Below are positions 42,176 through 49,606 of a stretch of 49,606 bases of DNA, in pieces. The stretch lies in contig CAIXFH010000004.1 in the NCBI GenBank assembly GCA_903918645.1, positions 1 through 49,606 on the forward strand, written 5' to 3'. Below the pieces are notes generated by a model that searched no databases, was not told the origin of the DNA, and was given only the letters and a program-made list of their open reading frames with translations. A program made the translations under genes and the position numbers. The stretch is from an uncultured Actinomycetes bacterium (GTDB lineage: Bacteria > Actinomycetota > Actinomycetes > S36-B12 > CAIYMF01). How positions within the stretch are numbered: the stretch's first letter is position 1; each line of letters opens with the position of its first letter.

Positions 42176-42820
42176 ATGGCGGCAGAGACCAGCCAGACTC
42201 TCGACCGTGGCCTGTCGGTGCTTGAGTTGTTGGCGAGCGCGCCCGATGGCCTGACGGTTACCGACATTGCCGGCGAACTCGGGGTGTCCCGCACGGTGGT
42301 TTACCGGCTCGTTGTCACTCTTGAGAAACACGCGTTGGTGCGTAGATCCAGCGATGGCCGTTGCCGACTTGGTCTTGCGGTGCTGTCGCTAGCTCGACAA
42401 GTACAGCCATCCATTCGTGATGCGGCTTTGCCCACTTTGCAACGACTCGTTGACTCGGCAGGTGCTACGGCTCACCTCACCGTCGTCGACGGGCCCGACG
42501 CACTCGTGATCGCTGTTGTCGAGCCATCGCGACCGGGCCCGCACGTGGCGCTGCGGCCCGGTATGCGCCATCCAGTCGATCGTGGGGCGGCCGGGCTAGC
42601 GATCTTGTCGGCGCGGGATGCAGACCCTGGCCCGACGGGGCCGGCCTTGGTCATGAGTGTCGACGTGCTACCCGGTACCCACGGTGTCGCGGTCGCGGTT
42701 GTTGGGGTGCCCGGGGTAGAGGCATCGGTGGGACTGATCGCGTTGGCTCCGTTGGCGATCGACGAGGTCGGACCCAAACTCATTCGGGCCGCTGCCGATA
42801 TCGCTCGAGTCCTGCGCTAG
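42176..42820 (+). CDS. IclR-family transcriptional regulator
   Basis: A 214-residue protein with an IclR-type winged helix-turn-helix at residues 8-68 (LTVTDIAGELGVSRTVVYRLVVTLEKH) and a shortened effector domain (about 75-212) that lacks part of the usual C-terminal region of 250-residue members. It may bind a different or no effector. GGGAGGGG lies before the ATG at 42176. No metabolic operon is adjacent on either side, so its target is not evident apart from a possible operator just upstream. It is distinct from the hut-linked IclR protein. Confidence 0.85.
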   Translation: MAAETSQTLDRGLSVLELLASAPDGLTVTDIAGELGVSRTVVYRLVVTLEKHALVRRSSDGRCRLGLAVLSLARQVQPSIRDAALPTLQRLVDSAGATAHLTVVDGPDALVIAVVEPSRPGPHVALRPGMRHPVDRGAAGLAILSARDADPGPTGPALVMSVDVLPGTHGVAVAVVGVPGVEASVGLIALAPLAIDEVGPKLIRAAADIARVLR

Positions 42821-42854
42821 TAGCGCAATGGCGCTGCGCATTCGCGGCCAAGCG

Positions 42855-42882
42855 TTGACGATCCTCGCTGACGACTTAGAGT
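42855..42882 (+). promoter_or_regulatory. Promoter of a leaderless gene
   Basis: TTGACG (42855-42860) and TAGAGT (42877-42882) are separated by 16 bases. The ATG at 42889 follows six bases after the -10, so transcription should begin at the start codon. This is the clearest promoter in the window. Confidence 0.75.
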
Positions 42883-42888
42883 GTGGCC

Positions 42889-43590
42889 ATGTCGATGCCC
42901 GCTGGCTGGTACCCGGATCCGTTCTCCAACAGCGGCTATGTGCGTTGGTGGGACGGCGAGCGCTGGGGCGCGTCCACCGCTGCCAGGGTTGATGCGCAAG
43001 GGCAGCCGACTTCGCCGCCACCGTTGGGGCCCATGCCCAAGGCTCAAGCCGGTTGGGGAACCGCGACCGATTCGGGTTCGGTGGTCCTTGCCTCATGGGG
43101 GTCGCGCGCGATCGCTCGGATCCTCGACGGCTTCATCGTCGGCGTGGTCATGGTGCCACTCGTGGCATGGCTGCTCTGGCCATCGATTAACGATTTCATG
43201 GCCGCTATCCCTGCCGACGGTAGCGCTCCCTCGGATCAATCGCTGAAGGATCTGCAGGCCGCGGTCGTGGGTATGTCCCTGACCTTGACGGCAGTCTCGG
43301 CAGCAATCTCGTTCGTCTACCAGGTGCCACAGAATGTGCGGTGGGGACGCACTGTCGGCAAGCGGGTTGTTGGTATCCGAATCAGGCCGCGCGTAGCTGA
43401 CGGTTCTCTCACCTGGGGGCAGGCCACCATCCGATGGGCTGTAGATGCCGCCTTCTCTGCGATAAGTCCGCTGCTGAATTTGCTCGACTACCTGTGGCCG
43501 CTTTGGGACAAGCCGTGGCGGCAGGCGATCCATGACAAAGCTGCAAAGACAATTGTGGTGCGAATCGATCGGACCTCTACGCCTCTGTGA
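42889..43590 (+). CDS. DUF2510-RDD family membrane protein
   Basis: A 233-residue protein. The N-terminus is a DUF2510 motif (AGWYPDPFSNSGYVRWWDGERW), common on actinobacterial membrane proteins. A proline-rich linker follows, then an RDD domain with three membrane helices, including ARILDGFIVGVV (the RDD-type Arg and Asp), a YQVPQNVRWGRTVGKRVVGIRI segment and a C-terminal HDKAAKTIVV. RDD proteins have been linked to ion or small-molecule transport, but the role here is unknown. The ATG at 42889 is set by the promoter just upstream; GTG at 42883 is less likely. Confidence 0.85.
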   Translation: MSMPAGWYPDPFSNSGYVRWWDGERWGASTAARVDAQGQPTSPPPLGPMPKAQAGWGTATDSGSVVLASWGSRAIARILDGFIVGVVMVPLVAWLLWPSINDFMAAIPADGSAPSDQSLKDLQAAVVGMSLTLTAVSAAISFVYQVPQNVRWGRTVGKRVVGIRIRPRVADGSLTWGQATIRWAVDAAFSAISPLLNLLDYLWPLWDKPWRQAIHDKAAKTIVVRIDRTSTPL

Positions 43591-43641
43591 CTCGCCGTTG
43601 TGCGGCGCACTCACCGCGTGGCTCTTTTGCGGCTCGTTCTG

Positions 43642-45429
43642 TTACGAGTGGGTTTGGACTTTCTCGGACACGGTAAGACAGACCGAGTGGAGTTCAAACC
43701 AGCGTAGGTGCTCGAAGTCGGCGCTGACAGCGAGTGATTCGGGATCACTCGATGGAGCTGTCGCCGATGCCATCAATTCCCTTGCGGTGTCTAGGTATTC
43801 ACGCAGTGCCGATTCGGGCGCTCGGTCGTCGTGGCGCGGATAGGTCAGCACTCCGTCGGTGCCGTACGCAAGTTGCGAGAGCCTCAGCGGCGGTTCCACT
43901 GCGCCCTCCTTATGCCGCCAACGCCCAGACACCAGGTCGAAGCGATACTCCGGTACGAGCTTCCAGCCGAAGTCGGCGATCAGTGCCACCGCTTCCACGA
44001 CGTAGCGAAAGACCTCGTCGCTGATGAAGTAGTTGAAGTTGACCCGTACCCAGCCAGGCTTGATGCCCTCGCAGCCTTTGCTGATCTCGCGTTCGAACTC
44101 GTGGCTGCGCTCGACGTCGATGCCCAGAAGTCGATGTCCGTAAGGCCCTGCGCAGGAGCATCCTCCGCGGCTTTGAATGCCGAACAGATCGTTCAGCATG
44201 GCCACCACGAGATTGTGGTGCAGGTACTTTCCGCCAGGTCGGCGCACGGTGAACGACACGATCGAGAGCCGTTCGGCATCGAGGTTGCCCAAGATGTCGA
44301 TGTTGGGGTGCTGCTGCCAGGCGGTGATGGCCCGGCGCAGGTAATCCTGCTCGTGTGCCTTGATCACGTCGACTCCGACGTTGCGCTTGAGGTCAAAGAC
44401 GAGCCCCGCGCGGATAGATTCGACGATGGCCGGCGTGCCGGCCTCTTCACGGTGCACTACGTCGGTGAGGTACACGTGCTCGTCGGGATTGACGTAGGCC
44501 ACAGTGCCGCCGCCGACGACAACGGGTACGGAGTGGGTGAGGTGCTCGCGTCGGATTGCGAGTACCCCTGGGGTGCCTGGCCCCCCGATGAACTTGTGAG
44601 GTGACAGGACCACCGCGTCGAGATAGGTCAGCGGGTCGATGCGGTCACCGGCCATGTCGATGTCTAAGTAAGGGCCGGCCGCCGCGAAGTCCCACACGGC
44701 CAGAGCGCCGTGCTGGTGCAGGAGACGAGACACACCATGTGTGTCGCTGACGATTCCGGTGACGTTGGATGCAGCGCTGAAAGAACCTATGCGCACGGGC
44801 CGATCGGCATGAGCGATGAGTTCGGTCTCTAGTTTCAGCAGGTCGATATGGCCGTCAGTGTCGGCGGGGATAGTGATCACGTCGGCGATTGATTCGCGCC
44901 ACGGGAGTTCGTTGCTGTGGTGTTCGAAGGGCCCGATAAACACCACTGGCCGTTCCGAAGCCGGGATGCTCGCACTAAAGCCATATCGGTGGTCTAGGTC
45001 TGCGGGGATCCGCAGATTAAGGATGCCGACGAGTTTGTCGATCGCTCCGGTGGAGCCTGAGCCGGTGAAGATCACCACGGCGTCGTCATCGCAGCCGAGG
45101 GAGTCGTGCACGATTCGGCGAGCATCCTCGCGCAGCCGGGTGGTCTGCAGGCCCGTGCCGCTGCTTTCGGTGTGGGTGTTTGCATACCGTGGCAGAACTT
45201 CGCGCCTGATGAAGTCCTCGACAAACTCCAGCGCGCGTCCTGATGCTGTGTAGTCGGCGTAGGTGACGCGTCGTGGTCCGTAAGGGCCATACATCAACTG
45301 GTCGTCGCCGATAACGGCTTCACGAATACGCGCCAAAAGAGGCGGTTGGGGGAGGGACCCATCGCGTGGGGGAATTTCCAGTGAGGCGTCCGGCACAGGG
45401 TCAAGCCTACGCGGGAAGTCCGCGTGCAT
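43642..45429 (-). CDS. Large class V aminotransferase, cysteine-desulfurase-like
   Basis: A 595-residue PLP enzyme, well above the usual 400. The class V core (about 60-480) includes [36 protein letters not shown] and the PLP lysine in [26 protein letters not shown] segment is placed like the active cysteine loop of SufS-type desulfurases. The C-terminal 110 residues are extra and not a recognised domain. The reaction could be sulfur transfer from cysteine or a related elimination. The ATG at 45429 lies only 15 bases from the divergent clpS start, so the two promoters must overlap the coding starts; an internal GTG at 45396 is a possible alternative. Confidence 0.8.
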   Translation of the reverse strand: MHADFPRRLDPVPDASLEIPPRDGSLPQPPLLARIREAVIGDDQLMYGPYGPRRVTYADYTASGRALEFVEDFIRREVLPRYANTHTESSGTGLQTTRLREDARRIVHDSLGCDDDAVVIFTGSGSTGAIDKLVGILNLRIPADLDHRYGFSASIPASERPVVFIGPFEHHSNELPWRESIADVITIPADTDGHIDLLKLETELIAHADRPVRIGSFSAASNVTGIVSDTHGVSRLLHQHGALAVWDFAAAGPYLDIDMAGDRIDPLTYLDAVVLSPHKFIGGPGTPGVLAIRREHLTHSVPVVVGGGTVAYVNPDEHVYLTDVVHREEAGTPAIVESIRAGLVFDLKRNVGVDVIKAHEQDYLRRAITAWQQHPNIDILGNLDAERLSIVSFTVRRPGGKYLHHNLVVAMLNDLFGIQSRGGCSCAGPYGHRLLGIDVERSHEFEREISKGCEGIKPGWVRVNFNYFISDEVFRYVVEAVALIADFGWKLVPEYRFDLVSGRWRHKEGAVEPPLRLSQLAYGTDGVLTYPRHDDRAPESALREYLDTARELMASATAPSSDPESLAVSADFEHLRWFELHSVCLTVSEKVQTHS

Positions 45430-45444
45430 CGGTCTCGTGCGACG

Positions 45445-45744
45445 ATGGGAGGCGTGGGAATTGCGCCGGTCGAGGTCGAGCGGCCGGAGTCCGACTCTGA
45501 GGTCGCCACCGAGCGACCCTGGATCACGCTGGTGTGGAACGATCCCGTCAACTTGATGTCATACGTCACCTACGTCTTCATGACGCACTTTGGCTACTCC
45601 AAGGACAAGGCACAAGAACTGATGTGGGACGTGCATCACAAGGGGCGAGCGGTGGTGTCGTCAGGAAGTCGTGAAGAGATGGAACGCGATGTCACCGCGA
45701 TGCATTCGTATGGCCTGTGGGCAACCTTGCAGAAGGATGACTGA
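45445..45744 (+). CDS. clpS: ATP-dependent Clp protease adaptor ClpS
   Basis: A 99-residue adaptor that binds N-degron substrates and delivers them to the ClpC/ClpA-ClpP protease. The typical core [20 protein letters not shown], then a [24 protein letters not shown] segment, is complete. The ATG at 45445 is taken; GTG at 45454 is an alternative, and neither has a good ribosome binding site. It starts the conserved string clpS-DUF2017-JAMM-cysO-cysM-murI, and its stop lies one base before the DUF2017 start. Confidence 0.95.
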   Translation: MGGVGIAPVEVERPESDSEVATERPWITLVWNDPVNLMSYVTYVFMTHFGYSKDKAQELMWDVHHKGRAVVSSGSREEMERDVTAMHSYGLWATLQKDD

Positions 45745-45745
45745 C

Positions 45746-46342
45746 ATGGCGCTGCATGGGTTTCATCGTGGCTTCACCGGCCGGATCACTGCCCGGTTCG
45801 ACGCGGTCGAGCGGGCCATGCTCACCGATCTGGTGGGGCAGTTGACCGAATTCATCACACCCGCGGAACCTGACCCATGGGGCGCGAATGCAGATCCGTT
45901 GGCACGCATGCTCGGAATTGATCCTGCTGCTGAAAGATCTGATGATCCAGCGCTAGCAAGGCTTTTCCCTGACGCCTACCGCGATGACGAAGAAGCTGCA
46001 ACTGAGTTTCGGCGCTACACCGAACGTTCGTTGCGCGACACCAAACTCGCGAACGCGCGCACGGTCACCGACTCGTTGACGCGCTCCGGGGAGAAGTTAA
46101 CTCTGGTCGATGGGGAAGTGCAGGCATGGCTCGGCACCCTCAATGACTTGCGGCTCACAATCGGGAGCCGGCTCGATATTCGCGATGACGACGATGTTGC
46201 AGATGCACTGTCCGAGCCTTATGACGATGACGATCCGCGCTCTGGTCTCCATCACGTGTACAACTGGCTGACCTACATACAGGAGTCGTTGGTTCAGGCG
46301 CTGACCGGAATCTCGTCCGCGCCTGGAATGCGCGGGTCTTAG
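45746..46342 (+). CDS. DUF2017 family protein
   Basis: A 198-residue soluble acidic protein of the DUF2017 family, almost always next to clpS in actinobacteria. It starts with a LHGFHRGFTGRITARFDAVERAMLTDL-like segment and contains a DPLARMLGI and a YRDDEEAATEFRRYTE part, ending in an HHVYNWLTYIQESLVQAL helix. The function is unknown; context suggests a link to ClpS-mediated degradation. The ATG at 45746 is preferred over 45737 because AAGGA is eight bases upstream of it. Confidence 0.85.
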   Translation: MALHGFHRGFTGRITARFDAVERAMLTDLVGQLTEFITPAEPDPWGANADPLARMLGIDPAAERSDDPALARLFPDAYRDDEEAATEFRRYTERSLRDTKLANARTVTDSLTRSGEKLTLVDGEVQAWLGTLNDLRLTIGSRLDIRDDDDVADALSEPYDDDDPRSGLHHVYNWLTYIQESLVQALTGISSAPGMRGS

Positions 46343-46392
46343 CCGGTTTCCCCGGCGACCAGTCACGCAGAAGTGGCACCTGCTTCCCGCCT

Positions 46393-46398
46393 TACACT
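46393..46398 (+). promoter_or_regulatory. -10-like element before the JAMM peptidase gene
   Basis: TACACT ends seven bases before the ATG at 46406, fitting a leaderless transcript inside the conserved gene string. No -35 match is seen. Confidence 0.35.
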
Positions 46399-46405
46399 GT
46401 GGGTC

Positions 46406-46822
46406 ATGCTGACGATCCGGCAAGACCTCGTCGACGCCATCGTGGCGCATGCTCGCGCCGACCATCCAGACGAAGCATGTGGCGTGATTGCGGGCCCGTT
46501 TGGCAGTGATCGACCAGAGCGCTTCATCCCCATGGTGAACTCCGCACGATCGCCAACTTTTTACGAATTCGACTCAGGTGACCTGTTCCGCCTCTACCGC
46601 GATATGGATCTTGCCGACGAAGTGCCGGTCGTGATCTACCACTCACACACCGCCACCGAGGCCTATCCCTCGCGCACTGACGTGAGCTACGCGTCCGAGC
46701 CGCAAGCCCATTACGTGCTCGTATCGACCCGCGAGACTGGCCCGGATGCAGGCCCATATGAGTTCAGGTCGTATTCGATCGTCGATGGCCAGATCACTGA
46801 GGAAGAAATAAACATTGTCTGA
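46406..46822 (+). CDS. JAMM/Mov34 metallopeptidase, CysO-cysteine peptidase (Mec+ type)
   Basis: A 138-residue zinc peptidase. The JAMM signature is complete: Glu23 in DEACG, then HSH (His79, His81) followed after ten residues by Asp92, with Ser89. In mycobacteria the neighbouring homologue releases cysteine from the CysO-cysteine adduct made by CysM, and the genes here are in the same order. The ATG at 46406 gives the normal short N-terminus; a GTG 33 bases upstream is not needed. About 130 bases separate it from the cysO start. Confidence 0.92.
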   Translation: MLTIRQDLVDAIVAHARADHPDEACGVIAGPFGSDRPERFIPMVNSARSPTFYEFDSGDLFRLYRDMDLADEVPVVIYHSHTATEAYPSRTDVSYASEPQAHYVLVSTRETGPDAGPYEFRSYSIVDGQITEEEINIV

Positions 46823-46955
46823 CTTGGCACCGGAGTCGTGCTCTGGGAATAAGTCCCCGTAGGCTCAGCCTTGCTCCCGAGGAGCCATTTCGGTGGCCAC
46901 GGTTAGCGGATCCGATGTCCGCGACCGCCCGCCCGACACTGGAGAGACGCCCGCC

Positions 46956-48184
<1,229 letters not shown>

Positions 48185-48195
48185 GCGCGGTTGTC

Positions 48196-49005
48196 GTGAC
48201 GGATGCACCGATCGGGATCTTCGACTCTGGCGTAGGTGGGCTCACCGTCGCCAGGGCAGTTCTCGACCAGTTGCCCCATGAGCCGGTGTTATACGTCGGC
48301 GATACTGCTCGCGGACCTTATGGACCACGTCCCATTGCCGAGGTGCGCTCGTTCGCTCTCGATGTCATGGATCACCTAGTTGCTGAAGGCGTCAAACTCC
48401 TTGTGATCGCGTGCAACTCCGCTAGCGCTGCAGTCCTGCGCGATGCGCGCGAGCGGTACGAAGTGCCCGTGGTCGAAGTGATCCAACCAGCGGTCCGCCG
48501 TGCAGCGCTGCTCACGCGTTCGGGTCGAGTCGGAGTAATTGGTACCAAGGCAACAGTCACGAGCGGCGCTTACATCGACGCATTTGCTGCTGCACCCGAC
48601 ATCACTGTCGTGCAGCAGGCCTGTCCACGATTCGTCGAATTCGTGGAATCCGGGATCACTGGTGGGGCTGAATTGCAGGCAGTGGCTCACGAGTATCTTG
48701 ACCCCATGGTTGAGCAGGGAGTCGACACAGTTGTGCTGGGATGCACGCACTACCCGCTGTTAGCTGGCGTGATCTCCTATGTGGTGGGCGATCAAGTCAC
48801 CTTGGTGAGTAGTGCCGACGAGACTGCCAAAGACGTCTATCGCACGCTCGTTGCGCATGGCCTCGAGCGTGCTGTTGACCTTGATGCGCCCGAGCACCGT
48901 TTCCGTGTTACTGGCGATCCCTCAACCTTCGGCGCTCTTGCCCGTAGATTCCTTGGGCCAGAAGTGTTGCGGGTCGAGCATGTTGGCGATGTGATCGTCG
49001 CATGA
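48196..49005 (+). CDS. murI: Glutamate racemase
   Basis: A 269-residue cofactor-independent racemase that makes D-glutamate for peptidoglycan. The two catalytic cysteines are Cys73 in IACNSASA and Cys183 in [22 protein letters not shown] and [11 protein letters not shown] are also typical. The GTG at 48196 gives the usual N-terminus; an in-frame GTG at 48175 overlaps cysM. The stop overlaps the start of the MBL hydrolase gene as ATGA. Confidence 0.95.
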   Translation: MTDAPIGIFDSGVGGLTVARAVLDQLPHEPVLYVGDTARGPYGPRPIAEVRSFALDVMDHLVAEGVKLLVIACNSASAAVLRDARERYEVPVVEVIQPAVRRAALLTRSGRVGVIGTKATVTSGAYIDAFAAAPDITVVQQACPRFVEFVESGITGGAELQAVAHEYLDPMVEQGVDTVVLGCTHYPLLAGVISYVVGDQVTLVSSADETAKDVYRTLVAHGLERAVDLDAPEHRFRVTGDPSTFGALARRFLGPEVLRVEHVGDVIVA

Positions 49006-49606
49006 GGCTCACCGTCGTTGGATGCAGTGGCAGTTACCCCGGCCCGCAGTCGCCGGCATCGTGCTACTTGGTTGAGCACGATGGCCACAGTCTCGTGCTC
49101 GATATGGGTAGCGGCGCACTCGGATACCTACAGCGATACGTCGATGTCTATTCGATCGATGCGATCGCACTCACGCACCTGCACACCGATCACTGTATGG
49201 ATCTCGCCGCTTACTACGTCACCCGCAGGTGGCGTCCGGGCGGCCCCGCACCGCTGTTGCCGGTGCTCGGCCCGCCGGGTACGGAGCAGCGGATGGATGG
49301 GGCCTACGACTTGGCTCCCACGCCTGGCGGCATGGCCACCGTGTTCGACTTTCGCGATCATGCTGAGGCCACCGAGATCGGCCCATTCCGAATCACTACC
49401 GCTCGCATGGATCACCCGGGCATCGCTTATGCGATCCGAGTTGAGGCTGGCGGCCGTTCCCTCGTCTATAGCGGTGACACCGCTCCCACCGATGTGCTGG
49501 TTGAACTCGCACGCGGCGCCGACTTCGCGTTGTTCGAGTCCGCATTCCTCGCCGCACCAGACAATCCACCAGGGCTGCACCTCACACCAGCACAGGCAGC
49601 CGACCA
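49002..49606 (+). CDS. MBL-fold metallohydrolase, partial (runs off the window)
   Basis: The first 201 codons of a metallo-beta-lactamase-fold protein, open to the end of the window. The metal-binding motif [10 protein letters not shown] (His59, His61, Asp63, His64) is complete, [15 protein letters not shown] is the typical start, and a later YSGDTAP segment gives the next ligand. In actinobacteria this position behind murI holds a ribonuclease Z/phosphodiesterase-like hydrolase, often followed by rph. The exact activity is not determined. It overlaps the murI stop by four bases. Confidence 0.88.
   Translation, partial: MRLTVVGCSGSYPGPQSPASCYLVEHDGHSLVLDMGSGALGYLQRYVDVYSIDAIALTHLHTDHCMDLAAYYVTRRWRPGGPAPLLPVLGPPGTEQRMDGAYDLAPTPGGMATVFDFRDHAEATEIGPFRITTARMDHPGIAYAIRVEAGGRSLVYSGDTAPTDVLVELARGADFALFESAFLAAPDNPPGLHLTPAQAAD

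Noticed and set aside
43831-44604. 257-codon plus-strand frame inside the aminotransferase
   Set aside because: Antisense shadow; the opposite strand has full class V motifs.

Overview
The window looks like a chromosome segment of an unidentified high-GC actinobacterium (Actinomycetota). The evidence is a WhiB-family iron-sulfur regulator, a mycothiol-dependent formaldehyde dehydrogenase, a GTP-type PEP carboxykinase, a DUF3039 protein, the gene string clpS-DUF2017-JAMM peptidase-cysO-cysM-murI-MBL hydrolase, a 6C-type small RNA, and several apparently leaderless starts. I see no rRNA, tRNA, CRISPR array, insertion sequence or prophage. Genus cannot be judged from this sequence.

Region by region: (1) 1-2640 is sparse and decaying: hairpins, one unrecognised small gene and a truncated MFS exporter. 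(2) 2641-6065 is a minus-strand set of a flavin monooxygenase flanked by two DUF3237 proteins, then a dienelactone-hydrolase-like protein and a DoxX-like protein, probably a small catabolic operon of unknown substrate. (3) 6315-16075 is the most unusual part: three small exported proteins that all end in cysteine, interleaved with a CHASE-like hybrid histidine kinase, a receiver-EAL phosphodiesterase and a CHASE-like PAS-PAS-GGDEF-EAL protein. (4) 16131-18626 is the end of a broken sugar operon: a BadF/GlcNAc-kinase-like kinase, a GH4 glycosidase and the degraded tail of an ABC sugar permease. (5) 18627-20695 has the mycothiol formaldehyde dehydrogenase and a homocysteine S-methyltransferase-like enzyme. 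(6) 20898-29563 has a DUF805 protein, then histidine utilisation (IclR regulator divergent from hutU-hutI-hutH), a cupin and a large dimethylglycine/sarcosine-dehydrogenase-like flavoprotein. (7) 29655-33912 has a 6C RNA, a DUF3467 protein, a cold-shock protein, PEP carboxykinase and ornithine carbamoyltransferase. (8) 34003-45429 has a WhiB3-like protein, YqgE, DUF3039, an MFS exporter, a helicase, a polar amino acid ABC transporter, an HdeD-like protein, a second IclR regulator, an RDD protein and a large class V aminotransferase. (9) 45445 to the end is the ClpS/CysO/CysM/MurI string, leaving the window inside an MBL-fold hydrolase.

Working together: histidine breakdown feeds glutamate and PEP carboxykinase feeds gluconeogenesis, so the centre of the window reads as amino-acid-fuelled carbon and nitrogen metabolism. 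Demethylation of N-methylated glycines would release one-carbon units that the mycothiol dehydrogenase and methyltransferase could handle (inference). The candidate undescribed system is the 6.3-16.1 kb cyclic-di-GMP cassette with cysteine-terminated exported proteins. The 6C-like RNA is also notable because its terminator hairpin carries a third C-rich loop.
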